Positions 18,475 to 27,414 of a stretch of DNA of 58,922 nucleotides are shown here, in pieces. The position numbers were made by a program, and so were the translations under genes. The stretch lies in the NCBI GenBank assembly GCA_002400845.2, contig NVRK02000022.1, forward strand, positions 1 through 58,922, given 5' to 3'. The notes under the pieces were generated by a model that worked only from the letters and a program-made list of their open reading frames with translations, made no database searches and was not told the DNA's origin. The stretch comes from Hyphomicrobiales bacterium (GTDB taxonomy: Bacteria > Pseudomonadota > Alphaproteobacteria > Rhizobiales > Rhizobiaceae). Position 1 is the stretch's first letter, and each line of letters begins with the position of its first letter.

Positions 18475-19362
18475 ATGAAACGACTCCGTAAAGCCGTATT
18501 TCCTGTAGCAGGGCTTGGAACACGATTTTTACCAGCAACAAAAGCAGTTCCAAAAGAAATGCTAACTGTGGTTGATAAACCCGTAATTCAATATGTTTTT
18601 GACGAAGCAAGAGCAGCAGGCATTGAACATTTTGTATTCGTAACAGGTAGAAACAAAGGCGTAATTGAAGATCATTTTGACATTCAAGACGAATTACAAA
18701 GAACCCTTGAGCAGAGAAACAAAGGCGCAGCCCTTGATATACTTTCTGCATCATTACCAGAACCTGGGCAAACCAGCTTCACGCGTCAACAATCACCGCT
18801 TGGCCTGGGCCATGCAGTTTGGTGCGCAAGACACATTATAGGCGACGAACCTTTTGCTTTATTATTACCCGATATGGTAATGCAAGATGATAAAGGCTGT
18901 TTGAGCCGCATGGTTGAAGTTTATAACAACACTGGCGGCAATGTTATCTCCACTGAAGAAGTCGCGCCGCAAGACACCTATAAATACGGCATTGTTGGTA
19001 AAGGCGAAGATACTGCTGGCGGTTTTAAAATTACCGAGATGGTAGAAAAACCACCACTTGGTACAGCACCTTCAAATCTCATTATCAATGGCCGCTATAT
19101 TTTACAGCCAGAAATTTTTTCAATTTTAGAAAACCAGCAGGCTGGCGCTGGTGGTGAAATTCAACTTACCGACGCCATGCTTACCCTAGCAAAAGAGCAA
19201 GATTTTTTTGGCTTTGAGTTTAAAGGCAGAACCTTTGACTGTGGATCTAAAGAAGGCTTTATCAAAGCAAATGTTGCTTATGCAATGCAACATCCAGAAA
19301 TGGCAACTTCGCTACGACCAGAACTTTTGGATTTATTGGCAGAGATTAAACCAGCTAGATAA
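18475..19362 (+). CDS. galU: UTP-glucose-1-phosphate uridylyltransferase
   Basis: A 295-residue nucleotidyltransferase that makes UDP-glucose from UTP and glucose 1-phosphate. The N-terminus [24 protein letters not shown] is the family's nucleotide loop with catalytic Lys. Other blocks are [10 protein letters not shown] near residue 106, LLPDMVMQD near 127 and the [17 protein letters not shown] end block. The frame extends to 18409, but ATG at 18475 gives the standard N-terminus. The IS element lies directly against the stop codon, so the gene's natural terminator has been displaced. The protein itself is intact. Confidence 0.96.
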   Translation: MKRLRKAVFPVAGLGTRFLPATKAVPKEMLTVVDKPVIQYVFDEARAAGIEHFVFVTGRNKGVIEDHFDIQDELQRTLEQRNKGAALDILSASLPEPGQTSFTRQQSPLGLGHAVWCARHIIGDEPFALLLPDMVMQDDKGCLSRMVEVYNNTGGNVISTEEVAPQDTYKYGIVGKGEDTAGGFKITEMVEKPPLGTAPSNLIINGRYILQPEIFSILENQQAGAGGEIQLTDAMLTLAKEQDFFGFEFKGRTFDCGSKEGFIKANVAYAMQHPEMATSLRPELLDLLAEIKPAR

Positions 19363-19369
19363 TACTTTA

Positions 19370-19396
19370 GGCAATTATATACATTTTTACACTAAA
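19370..19396 (+). repeat. Left terminal inverted repeat of the IS
   Basis: Starts GGCAATTATATAC and ends TTACACTAAA. It matches the right end at about 21 of 27 positions. Confidence 0.85.
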
Positions 19397-19443
19397 TTAA
19401 AATATTTGTGTATATAACTACTAGACAGTGCTATTAGTTATGT

Positions 19444-20361
19444 ATGATAAAAAATGATTTTAACACGATTCTTGAATTATTACAGGCTTTCCCTGATGAG
19501 CAAACTTGCATAGACCATTTAGAGTCTCTGCGCTGGCCTAATGGTCATGTTGTGTCGCCTTTTGATGCATCTTCTAAGGTTTATAAGTGCGCTGGTAATA
19601 AATACAGATGCAAAGTTAGCGGTAAATACTTTAATGTTAAGACTGGCGCACTTTTTGATAATACAAAGGTCAAGCTTCAAAAGTGGTTTTTGGCTATCTG
19701 GCTTGTTACTTCGCATAAAAAGGGGATTTCTAGTGTTCAACTTTCTAAGGACATTGGCGTTACGCAGAAATCATCATGGTTTATGTTGCAACGTATTAGA
19801 AATTGCTTTGGCTTCGACAACGAAAACCAAATTTCCAATGAAGTAGAAGTTGATGAAACCTATGTAGGTGGCAAAAACAAAAATAAGCATATCGGCAAGC
19901 GTATAGGCGGCACACAAGGCCGCAGCACTAAGGATAAAGCACCGGTATTCGGTATGGTTGAACGCGGTGAAAAATTAAATGCCAAGCACGTTTCAGATGT
20001 TGGCATAAAAACTTTAACGGCAGAAATAGTAAAGCACGTTAAAGACGCGACTATCTATTCAGATGAATGGTTAGGTTACAACGCTTTGAAGCGCATCTAC
20101 GACCATCAGTTTGTTAAGCATGGTGCTGGTCAATATGTTGATGGCAAGGTTCACACAAATACAATAGAAGGTTTTTGGAGCTTGATGAAGCGCGGAATCT
20201 TGGGGATTTATCACTTCACTAGCGTTAAACATCTGCAATTCTATGTTGATGAATTTGTTTTCAGATACAATACAAGAGATAACAATGAAGGTCAGCGCTT
20301 TAATCTATTTCTTTCTAATACAGAAAAACGCTTAAAATATCAGGATTTAATCAATGCCTAA
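19444..20361 (+). CDS. IS1595-family (ISXO2-like) transposase
   Basis: A 305-residue DDE transposase. Residues 1-80 hold the family's N-terminal region (FPDEQTCIDHLESLRWPNG), although the zinc-ribbon cysteines are partly lost: a single Cys pair remains in YKCAGNKYRCK. The catalytic domain starts at VEVDETYVGGKNKNKH near residue 137 (first Asp), continues with IYSDEWLGY near 202 (second Asp) and HTNTIEGFWSLMKRG near 238 (third residue region, N-x-x-E). It is full length with no frameshift, so it may still be active. No strong ribosome site precedes ATG 19444. Confidence 0.93.
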   Translation: MIKNDFNTILELLQAFPDEQTCIDHLESLRWPNGHVVSPFDASSKVYKCAGNKYRCKVSGKYFNVKTGALFDNTKVKLQKWFLAIWLVTSHKKGISSVQLSKDIGVTQKSSWFMLQRIRNCFGFDNENQISNEVEVDETYVGGKNKNKHIGKRIGGTQGRSTKDKAPVFGMVERGEKLNAKHVSDVGIKTLTAEIVKHVKDATIYSDEWLGYNALKRIYDHQFVKHGAGQYVDGKVHTNTIEGFWSLMKRGILGIYHFTSVKHLQFYVDEFVFRYNTRDNNEGQRFNLFLSNTEKRLKYQDLINA

Positions 20362-21466
20362 TAATGAAGATGAAAATAATAATTTCCTTTTTTACAGTTC
20401 TGGTGAAGGCACTAGAGATATTAGGGTTATGATTGATGATGAAGATACGTGGACAACCCAATTGGGTATGACCCAAATTTTTGATGTGAAGAAATCAACA
20501 GTAAGCGAACATTTAGTGAATATTTTTGCTAGTGGTGAACTAGAGGAAGATTCAGTTGTCCGGAAAATCCGGACAACTGCCTCAGATGGTAAAAACTATT
20601 GGACATCTCACTATAACTTGGATGCGATCTTATCAGTTGGCTATCGTGTTAATTCACCAAAAGCTATTCAATTCAGAAGATGGGCATCAGCTATATTGAA
20701 AGAGTACCTTATTAAAGGGTTCTCGATGGATGATGAGCGGCTTAAACAAGGCAAACAATTATTCGGCAAGGATTACTTTGATGAGCTTTTAGAGCGCATC
20801 AGAGACATAAGAGCATCTGAACGCCGATTCTATCAAAAAGTAACAGATATCTATATTCAGTGCAGTTACGATTATGACCAAAGCTCTAATGTAACACATG
20901 ACTTTTTTGCTCATGCACAGAACAAACTTGAATATGCAGTCACCAGCATGACAGCCGCTGAAATCATAAAATCTAGAGCCGACCATAAGTTACCGAATAT
21001 GGGTTTAACTACTTGGAAACAGCAAAAAGGTGGCGGTAAAATAGTAAAAAACGATATTGGGGTGGCTAAAAACTACCTTGCAGAAGGAGAGATAGAAGAT
21101 TTAAACAGGCTTGTTTCTATGTTTCTTGATTATGCCGAAAATCTTGCTCAAAAAGGTAAAAGAATGTCGATGAAAGATTGGCATGTGAAGTTAGACGACT
21201 TCTTAAAGTTTAATGAATATCAAATTCTGAACAACTATGGTTCGGTAAAGAAGAAAACTGCAGAGGCATTTGCTGCAATTGAATATGATAAATTTAAGCC
21301 AATTCAAGAGGCTGTATATATGTCCGACTTTGACAAAGCTGTTGAGACGATCAAAAATACTGGTGAGTTGCCAAAAGCAGAGAAAATGAAATTAAAGACC
21401 AATATACCAGGCTTCGATAAGAAGCTAAAACAAGCTCTAAATTTCAATCCAAAAGACTTAAACTAA
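20354..21466 (+). CDS. rhuM: RhuM-family protein, passenger gene of the IS
   Basis: A 370-residue protein of the RhuM family, named for a gene in a Salmonella pathogenicity island; its molecular role is unknown. The family core is visible: WTTQLGMTQIFDVKKSTVSEH near residue 35 (resembles a DNA-binding helix-turn-helix), VVRKIRTTASDGK near 68, YNLDAILSVGYRVNS near 84, and FRRWASAILKEYLIKGF near 104. The ATG at 20354 overlaps the transposase stop by 8 bases, so translation is probably coupled. Similar proteins occur near mobile elements and restriction or toxin systems. A 27-base perfect hairpin lies in its coding sequence. Confidence 0.85.
   Translation: MPNNEDENNNFLFYSSGEGTRDIRVMIDDEDTWTTQLGMTQIFDVKKSTVSEHLVNIFASGELEEDSVVRKIRTTASDGKNYWTSHYNLDAILSVGYRVNSPKAIQFRRWASAILKEYLIKGFSMDDERLKQGKQLFGKDYFDELLERIRDIRASERRFYQKVTDIYIQCSYDYDQSSNVTHDFFAHAQNKLEYAVTSMTAAEIIKSRADHKLPNMGLTTWKQQKGGGKIVKNDIGVAKNYLAEGEIEDLNRLVSMFLDYAENLAQKGKRMSMKDWHVKLDDFLKFNEYQILNNYGSVKKKTAEAFAAIEYDKFKPIQEAVYMSDFDKAVETIKNTGELPKAEKMKLKTNIPGFDKKLKQALNFNPKDLN
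20553..20579 (+). repeat. Perfect 12-bp hairpin inside rhuM
   Basis: CAGTTGTCCGGA (20553-20564) and TCCGGACAACTG (20568-20579) are perfect complements around AAA. It falls in the coding sequence for the conserved VVRKIRTTA block. A stem this strong near the 5' part of an mRNA could affect translation or stop incoming transcription. Confidence 0.85.
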
Positions 21467-21467
21467 T

Positions 21468-21495
21468 TTTTCCAGTGAGTTACCCCACTGGAAAA
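21468..21495. repeat. Perfect hairpin downstream of rhuM within the IS
   Basis: TTTTCCAGTG (21468-21477) and CACTGGAAAA (21486-21495) are perfect 10-bp arms with an 8-base loop, placed between the rhuM stop and the right end of the IS. It could protect or end transcripts in both directions, though a clean T-run is lacking on the plus strand. Confidence 0.75.
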
Positions 21496-21499
21496 CTGA

Positions 21500-21526
21500 T
21501 CTGGTGTAAAGAAATATATAATTACC
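21500..21526 (-). repeat. Right terminal inverted repeat of the IS
   Basis: Read on the minus strand it starts GGTAATTATATA and ends TTACACCAGA, the partner of the left end. Confidence 0.85.
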
Positions 21527-21551
21527 ATATTTTATTATTATCCTTGTCGCA

Positions 21552-23318
21552 TTACCTTTGAAGTCTAATCCCAGATCGTATAGTCGTCGCATTATACGAT
21601 CTGCTTTTTGTATCGCTAAATTGCTGTTGATATTCCAAAGCACCCGTTAAGGCCAAATGATTGTTGAGCGAATACTCAAAATTTGTACCCGCGCTCCATA
21701 AAATTGTATCAACTTTATAATCAGTGTCAGTCGTAACAGTAACGCCAGCAGTGGTGCTTAATAATAAGCGATGGCTAAATTGACGGCTAATCGTTAAATC
21801 TGCACTATTCACAATACTGCCGCTATCACCAGCTGTGGTGGCGCCATTAAACGAGGTAAATCCGTTTAGCTGCACAGTAGTTTCGCGCACTGGAGACCAA
21901 GCCAACGAGCCACTAAATGTGAACCCTTCGAGGTTCTTTAAATTATCATCCGCAAAATCTTCAACACTATAGCCTAGCGCAACATCACCGTTTAGCTTTT
22001 CACCTAGGTCAATTTCAGTGCCAATTGAGACTGCATAAGTAGAGGAATTGCGATCTTCATTGTTTCTGTCTTTTGATAAATCAAAATTGCGCATACCAAT
22101 AGTTGCTTCAATAAATGGCGAAAATGCTCCCGATGTCTCATAGGTTGAACGTGCATTAATCTGATAATGATTATTGTTTCTATCTTTTTGCGAAAGTACA
22201 CCGCCGCCAGTTAATTTGGCATCATCATAAATTGTTCGATCAACACTGGCCCGCAAACTAAAAGAAAGCCGAGTACCGTTTTTTTCCAAGCTTGTTGCAC
22301 CCTTTAGCGTATGCACACCTGGTCGCTCAGACACACTGCCAGTTAAAGTCGTGCTTGTTACAGCCTCTGTTGTATAGCCATAACTTAAATCTGTTGTTCC
22401 TGTGACATCATCTGCAAAATCTAAACGTAGCTGCGTACTAACATTTCCTGTTGGAACCTGCGCATCCGTCGAGCCAAAATTTCTGGAGAACCCACCAGAA
22501 GCTTTAATTTGTGCCTGATGTCGTGACCAATTTGAACGCGCATTAAATTCAATATCACTTTGCGAAATTATGCCACCATCAGAATCAGCTACGCCATCTA
22601 AATTGGTAGTATAAGCAACGCTTTGTCTTAATTTTGAAAAAGCTAACCAAGAGCCAAGTCTAAATCCTTGTGCCACAAAAGGATTGTCACGCACCATACG
22701 CCTTGTACCTGCTTGTAAGGCTGCAACACTGTTATTGGCTTTTCTGGTCGCAATACCACTTGTTGTTATATCATTTAGGACAGCAGTAGCGGCTTGATCT
22801 CTTAGCGCTCTACCTTGAGGTAATGCTTGCGATAAAGATTGTGCAGACCTATCAAAATTTGTTCTTTGAGCTAAGGGAGCAGTACTAAAAGTAGACCTAG
22901 TATTTAACAGCACCTCTTCTTCAATTGGCGCAGAAAACACCGCCTGCAGTGAAGATTGCGCAATCTTTGTTTCAGCTATTTCAGCTTCTTTCGTTCTAAT
23001 AATGCCACGTTTTTTCTTAAATTCTATATTTGGCTTTTGAACATCTGCCTTATATTTTTTTGTACCCACTACTTTTTTAGGTGCAATTCTCTTATCCGTT
23101 ACTTCTTTTTTCACCTGCTCACGATAAATTGGGTCAATGGAACCCAAAAGTTCATCTTCCAGCATAATTACCGTTTGAGAATAGACTGTTGTTGACAAAA
23201 GAAGCGCACTTGTAAAAGCGGTTAGGCTTAAAAAAGAACGTGCAGAAGCTGTAAAATTTGGCACAGTTAGAATATTGTTTTCTTCTAAAATCATAATTTT
23301 ACGCATAATATGCTTCAT
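21552..23318 (-). CDS. Outer-membrane beta-barrel protein (BBP2-type)
   Basis: A 588-residue protein that looks like an outer-membrane barrel of the putative beta-barrel porin 2 type. A signal sequence lies at about residues 25-48 (FLSLTAFTSALLLSTTVYSQ), so the true start may be one of the internal ATGs at 23306 or 23294. Residues 50-210 are a periplasmic region, Lys-rich then Ala/Gln-rich. From about 215 onward the sequence alternates polar and hydrophobic residues in some 16-18 strands, such as AQIKASGGFSRNFG and GTRLSFSLRASVDR. It ends IRSGIRLQR without the usual terminal aromatic residue. Function unknown; barrels of this type are often tied to polysaccharide export. The IS ends 25 bases past its stop. 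Confidence 0.7.
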   Translation of the reverse strand: MKHIMRKIMILEENNILTVPNFTASARSFLSLTAFTSALLLSTTVYSQTVIMLEDELLGSIDPIYREQVKKEVTDKRIAPKKVVGTKKYKADVQKPNIEFKKKRGIIRTKEAEIAETKIAQSSLQAVFSAPIEEEVLLNTRSTFSTAPLAQRTNFDRSAQSLSQALPQGRALRDQAATAVLNDITTSGIATRKANNSVAALQAGTRRMVRDNPFVAQGFRLGSWLAFSKLRQSVAYTTNLDGVADSDGGIISQSDIEFNARSNWSRHQAQIKASGGFSRNFGSTDAQVPTGNVSTQLRLDFADDVTGTTDLSYGYTTEAVTSTTLTGSVSERPGVHTLKGATSLEKNGTRLSFSLRASVDRTIYDDAKLTGGGVLSQKDRNNNHYQINARSTYETSGAFSPFIEATIGMRNFDLSKDRNNEDRNSSTYAVSIGTEIDLGEKLNGDVALGYSVEDFADDNLKNLEGFTFSGSLAWSPVRETTVQLNGFTSFNGATTAGDSGSIVNSADLTISRQFSHRLLLSTTAGVTVTTDTDYKVDTILWSAGTNFEYSLNNHLALTGALEYQQQFSDTKSRSYNATTIRSGIRLQR

Positions 23319-23491
23319 CGCCGATTCAATATGACTAAGAAGTAAAGACTTATGGTTAACGCTTTCTTTCTAAATAGTTGGAATAGGAAAATTTCAATCG
23401 ATTTGACGCATTTCTTTTAGTCTCAAAAGAAGCTAAGAAACGCCAACTTAAATAATGCCAGTTTCAACAGTAGATAAAACGGTACATACAA

Positions 23492-24463
23492 ATGACCCAA
23501 AAACCTGCAATAACGTCAGCACTTCGCACGCTTGAGATACTTAAAAATGGTCTTGAAGCCATGCCTAAAGAGTTTGAAGGCCCTCTAGCGGATGCATTTA
23601 GCGAAGCTGTTGAACGCATTGGCACGATATCTGGTCGTCTAATTGTCACTGGTGTTGGTAAAAGCGGACACATAGCTTCTAAAATTGCAGCTACCATGGC
23701 CTCCACTGGAACGCCTGCTTTTTTTGTCCACCCCGCAGAAGCCAACCATGGCGACCTTGGCATGATTGCAAGAGACGATGCCATTCTAGCTTTATCATGG
23801 TCTGGTGAAACCGCTGAACTTAAAGGAATAGTAGCCTTTGCAAATAGGTTTTCAATTCCATTAATTGCAATAACCCGTGATGATAAATCTACCCTTGGTA
23901 GAGAAGCCAGCATTTGCCTAAAGTTACCCAGATTAGAAGAGGCTTGCCCGAACAAATTGGCACCCACCACATCAACACTTTTGCAATTGGCGATGGGCGA
24001 CATGCTTGCAATTGCCTTGCTTGAATCAAAAGGGTTTTCTGCCAGCGATTTTAAAATCTATCACCCAGGTGGCTCATTAGGCGCGAACTTAGTAACCGCA
24101 GAAGAAATTATGCATACAGGCAACAAGCTCCCAATCGCACAGCTTGGCACTGAAATGACAGATGCAGTAAAAATAATTTCTGAAAAAGGATTTGGTTGCA
24201 TTGCCATTGTAGATGAAGCACAAAAATTGGTTGGCATTATCACAGATGGTGATTTGCGTCGTAAAATGAACAAAACTATTTACGACTTAAAAGTCGAAGA
24301 TGTGATGAGTAAAGGCCCTGCAACCATTACGCCAAAAACGATGGCAAGCAGTGCCATGGCAGTTTTAAACGAGCGTTCAATCACATCGTTACTTGTATGT
24401 GAAGATGAAAAACCTGTTGGTCTTGTACACCTTCACGACCTACTAAAAATCGGCATCGTTTAA
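23492..24463 (+). CDS. kdsD: Arabinose-5-phosphate isomerase, KpsF/GutQ family
   Basis: A 323-residue cytoplasmic isomerase that converts ribulose 5-phosphate to arabinose 5-phosphate, the first step to Kdo of lipopolysaccharide. The SIS domain (residues 40-180) has VTGVGKSGHIASKIAATMASTGTP near 52 and LSWSGETAEL near 103. Two CBS domains follow (about 205-320) with IVDEAQKLVGIITDGDLRR and VCEDEKPVGLVHLHDLL. Length is normal for the family. It is divergent from the outer-membrane barrel gene, which fits an envelope theme. A two-way terminator follows. Confidence 0.95.
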   Translation: MTQKPAITSALRTLEILKNGLEAMPKEFEGPLADAFSEAVERIGTISGRLIVTGVGKSGHIASKIAATMASTGTPAFFVHPAEANHGDLGMIARDDAILALSWSGETAELKGIVAFANRFSIPLIAITRDDKSTLGREASICLKLPRLEEACPNKLAPTTSTLLQLAMGDMLAIALLESKGFSASDFKIYHPGGSLGANLVTAEEIMHTGNKLPIAQLGTEMTDAVKIISEKGFGCIAIVDEAQKLVGIITDGDLRRKMNKTIYDLKVEDVMSKGPATITPKTMASSAMAVLNERSITSLLVCEDEKPVGLVHLHDLLKIGIV

Positions 24464-24483
24464 AGTAGACATCACGCAAAATA

Positions 24484-24508
24484 AAAGCCCCGCAATATGC
24501 AGGGCTTT
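24484..24508. terminator. Bidirectional terminator between kdsD and nfeD
   Basis: AAAGCCC (24484-24490) pairs with GGGCTTT (24502-24508), with GCA/TGC inside. The minus strand then reads TTTTATTTT, so it suits the convergent nfeD transcript best. Confidence 0.8.
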
Positions 24509-24565
24509 CAAAAATACTTTTAAAGATAAACTAGCTTGCGTTGCTCTAACAATTATCAAAGCGGT

Positions 24566-25030
24566 TTAAGCCGCTTCCACTATTAATGTAGCACCCTCAA
24601 CAGAAGTCACTATAATTCGCTCACCTACTGCAAGGTCTGGCCCAACAACACGCCATGTGCTATCGCCAATTTTTGCCCTTCCAGAGCCTTCACTTATGGC
24701 TTCAGTAAGAACTGCAACAGTACCAATCAACGAAGCACCACGCTCGTTTAAATTTGGTTTATCGGTATCCGCTGGCCCTTTATTTGCAGCCATACGACGC
24801 CCTATAACAGCAAACACAATTGCCAAAATTGCAAATAAAATTGCCTGCGCTTGCCAACCAAATATTGCACTGTCGACACCAAATATAAAATTAAGCGCGC
24901 CGACAACAAATGCCGCCAACCCAAACCATAAAAAGAAAGTTCCAGGCGCAACAATTTCAACGGCAATCAATACAAACCCAATTGTCCACCAAGTCCAAAG
25001 ACCCAAATCGCTTAAATAAGAAGCAATCAT
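24566..25030 (-). CDS. NfeD-family membrane protein
   Basis: A 154-residue short NfeD. Three or four membrane segments fill residues 10-75 (TIGFVLIAVEIVAPGTFFLWFGLAA is typical) and a soluble OB-fold domain ends the protein (LIGTVAVLTEAISEGSGRAKIGDSTWRV is the family core). NfeD proteins are partners of SPFH proteins in membrane microdomains. The gene follows the SPFH gene by 18 bases and is surely co-transcribed with it. Confidence 0.88.
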   Translation of the reverse strand: MIASYLSDLGLWTWWTIGFVLIAVEIVAPGTFFLWFGLAAFVVGALNFIFGVDSAIFGWQAQAILFAILAIVFAVIGRRMAANKGPADTDKPNLNERGASLIGTVAVLTEAISEGSGRAKIGDSTWRVVGPDLAVGERIIVTSVEGATLIVEAA

Positions 25031-25048
25031 CTATAACATTCCTTTCAA

Positions 25049-26032
25049 TTAAGATTTAGAAATTTTGGGGGTCGATGTGTTGCGAGGTGAAGATTTTTTA
25101 CCATTGCCTGATTTGCCACCCTCGCCAAATACTTCTTTAGCAATTTCACCAATGCCACCCAACGTACCAATTAAACTAGATGCTTCAAGCGGCATCATAA
25201 TAACTTTTTGATTTGGAGCCGATGCTATTTGTCCCAATACTTCGGTGTATTTTTGAGCAATAAAGTAATTAATCGCCTTACCACTTCCATTTTCAATTGC
25301 GTTAGAAACAACCGTCGTCGCCTTGGCTTCGGCTTCTGCCAAACGTTCACGCGCTTCAGCTTCTCTAAAGGCCGCTTCTTTTTCGCCTTCAGCTTCCAAT
25401 ATTTGAGATTGCTTTTGACCCTCAGCTTTCAAAATTTCAGCTTGGCGAAATCCTTCCGCTTCCAGAATATTTGCACGCTTTTCACGTTCCGCTTTCATTT
25501 GGCGGCCCATCGCTTCAACAAGATCGGCAGGTGGATTAATATCTTTAATCTCAATGCGGGTCATTTTAATGCCCCAAGGCGCAGCAGCTTCATCAACCAC
25601 ACGCAAAAGTCGATTGTTAATTTCATCGCGTTTTGAAAGCAGACCATCCAAATCCATCGCCCCCATCACAGAACGAATATTTGTCATTGTAAGATTTAAA
25701 ATAGCGTTTTCTAAGCCACGTATTTCATAAGCTGCACTTGCAGCATCCAATACTTGATAAAAGACAACACCATCTGCAGAAATTGATGCATTGTCTCGTG
25801 TAATAACTTCTTGGGTCGGCACATCTAGCACCTGCTCCATCATGTTAAGTTTTGCGCCAATACGGTCAAACACTGGAACTATTATATTCAATCCAGGCTT
25901 GAGGGTTCTCGTATACCTTCCAAATCGCTCAACAGTGAAATTGTACCCCTGCGGCACTTGCTTAACACCAGCAATTAATAAGAAAACCAACACGACCAAA
26001 GCCGCAATTGCCCAAACGTCAAAACCTAACAT
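25049..26032 (-). CDS. SPFH/band 7 domain protein (stomatin-like)
   Basis: A 327-residue membrane-anchored scaffold. A single N-terminal membrane segment (residues 4-21) is followed by the SPFH domain ([24 protein letters not shown], then [24 protein letters not shown]-like text) to about residue 185. A coiled-coil stretch with repeated [10 protein letters not shown] and [15 protein letters not shown] units follows at 190-240, which drives oligomerisation. The C-terminal 30 residues are Gly/Ser/Lys-rich. Paired with NfeD, as is normal. Proposed roles are in membrane organisation and protein quality control; it resembles QmcA/YbbK. Confidence 0.93.
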   Translation of the reverse strand: MLGFDVWAIAALVVLVFLLIAGVKQVPQGYNFTVERFGRYTRTLKPGLNIIVPVFDRIGAKLNMMEQVLDVPTQEVITRDNASISADGVVFYQVLDAASAAYEIRGLENAILNLTMTNIRSVMGAMDLDGLLSKRDEINNRLLRVVDEAAAPWGIKMTRIEIKDINPPADLVEAMGRQMKAEREKRANILEAEGFRQAEILKAEGQKQSQILEAEGEKEAAFREAEARERLAEAEAKATTVVSNAIENGSGKAINYFIAQKYTEVLGQIASAPNQKVIMMPLEASSLIGTLGGIGEIAKEVFGEGGKSGNGKKSSPRNTSTPKISKS

Positions 26033-26152
26033 ATATGTATCCCTCTACAATTTTGTTCTACTTTATATATAGGTATTATAGAGCAAAATTACAAAGTCAA
26101 ATGACACTGAGTAGATTACTGATATTTGCATGTTGAGAACGTTATTTAAAAA

Positions 26153-27313
26153 CTACACCCAACCAGAAAGTTCGCGACGTGCAATGGATTCCAGCACTGC
26201 AATACCTTCATCGCTGTCATTTAAACATGGAATATATGTGAAGTTTTCTCCGCCATTTTCATGGAAAGATTCAGCCGCTTCAAAAGCGATTTCTTCAAGC
26301 GTTTCCAAACAATCAGCGACAAACCCTGGATTAATAACCGCAACGTTTTTAACGCCTTCTTTTGCCATTGTTTCAAGTGTTGCATCCGTATAAGGTTGCA
26401 CCCATTCATCACGCCCAAAACGCGATTGAAAACAAGTCAGCAACTGGTCTTCGCTCATACCCAAACGTTCACGCAAAAGCCGCGTGGTCTTGCGACACTG
26501 ACAAGGGTAAGGGTCACCTTTTTTAAAATTCTTCTTCGGAATACCATGATAAGAAGCAATTATTTTTTCAGGAATAAAATCTAGCGTTGCCAAATGTTTT
26601 TCAATCGAAACAGCAAGCGCCTCAATATACACAGGCTCATCATGATAAGCAGGCGCCATTCTAATCGCAGGCATCCAGCGTAGTTCCTTGAGCGCTAAAA
26701 ATGTTTTATCGCTAACAGATGCAGTCGTTGTAGCGCTATATTGCGGATAAAGCGGAAAGACAACAATGCGCTGACATCCCTTTTCGCGCAAGACGCTAAT
26801 GCGTGATTTAATCGACGGATTGCCGTATCGCATCCCCCAATCAACCTCTAAGTTTTTTTCATTTTTGAAAACTTTAGCAAGCTTTTCGCTCTGCGCTCTG
26901 GTTATGGTGCGTAACGGGGATTCATCAAGTTCATTGTTCCAAATAGACTTATACAATTCGCCCGATTTTTTTGGCCTAGTATTCAAAACTATGCCGTATA
27001 AAATTGGGTACCAATAAACTTTAGACCATTCAACAACACGTACATCCGTTAAAAACTCTTGCAAGTATCGACGCATGCTTTTTTTATCATAACCATCTGG
27101 CGTACCAAGATTAACTAAAAGCAAACCCACTTTGCTTTGCTTAACGCCTGCGTGATCGCTGTTCAAAACTGGTTTTTTTAAATTTTCAGCTATGTGTTTA
27201 GCGCTAAACGTTTTCTTCATAGCCACTTTAGCTTTAGGCTTTGTTGCAGACTTTTTGGAAGTCATACCCGTAGCTTTTTGAGAAGAAGTTTTTGTTGCTT
27301 TTGTGTTACTCAT
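26153..27313 (-). CDS. hemH: Ferrochelatase with a Lys-rich N-terminal extension
   Basis: A 386-residue enzyme that inserts ferrous iron into protoporphyrin IX, the last step of heme synthesis. The core begins near residue 60 with VGLLLVNLGTPDGYD. The active histidine lies in IASYHGIPKKNFKKGDPYPCQC near residue 240, and NPGFVADCLETLEEIAFEA near 325 is the second signature with a conserved Glu. Before the core are about 55 residues rich in Lys, Thr, Ser and Ala that are absent from standard bacterial HemH. I chose ATG at 27313; the frame also has TTG at 27334. The extension could contact membrane or nucleic acid, but this is only inferred from charge. Confidence 0.92.
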   Translation of the reverse strand: MSNTKATKTSSQKATGMTSKKSATKPKAKVAMKKTFSAKHIAENLKKPVLNSDHAGVKQSKVGLLLVNLGTPDGYDKKSMRRYLQEFLTDVRVVEWSKVYWYPILYGIVLNTRPKKSGELYKSIWNNELDESPLRTITRAQSEKLAKVFKNEKNLEVDWGMRYGNPSIKSRISVLREKGCQRIVVFPLYPQYSATTTASVSDKTFLALKELRWMPAIRMAPAYHDEPVYIEALAVSIEKHLATLDFIPEKIIASYHGIPKKNFKKGDPYPCQCRKTTRLLRERLGMSEDQLLTCFQSRFGRDEWVQPYTDATLETMAKEGVKNVAVINPGFVADCLETLEEIAFEAAESFHENGGENFTYIPCLNDSDEGIAVLESIARRELSGWV

Positions 27314-27414
27314 TATACGAATGCCTAGTTTCAAACTTTGCCGTAAACTAGTGTTTCCTTACTTTTTTGCAAGTAACTTAAATGTCACATTTGTCGCGGC
27401 AAAAATCTAATAAA

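Larger units (their letters stand above)
19370..21526 (+). mobile_element. IS1595-family insertion sequence carrying a rhuM passenger gene
   Basis: A 2157-bp element. Its ends are 27-bp imperfect inverted repeats starting GGYAATTATATA (left 19370-19396, right 21526-21500). The flanks are ATACTTTA at 19362-19369 and ATATTTTA at 21527-21534, an 8-bp duplication with one mismatch, as expected for IS1595-type transposition. It holds a complete transposase gene and a downstream rhuM gene overlapping it by 8 bases. It sits between galU and an outer-membrane protein gene without breaking either. Confidence 0.88.

Noticed and set aside
19370-21526. Composite transposon or genomic island around rhuM
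   Set aside because: There is a single pair of inverted repeats and one transposase, so a single IS with a passenger explains it.
21552-23318. Outer-membrane gene truncated by the IS
   Set aside because: The IS ends 25 bases beyond its stop codon and the C-terminal strand pattern looks complete.
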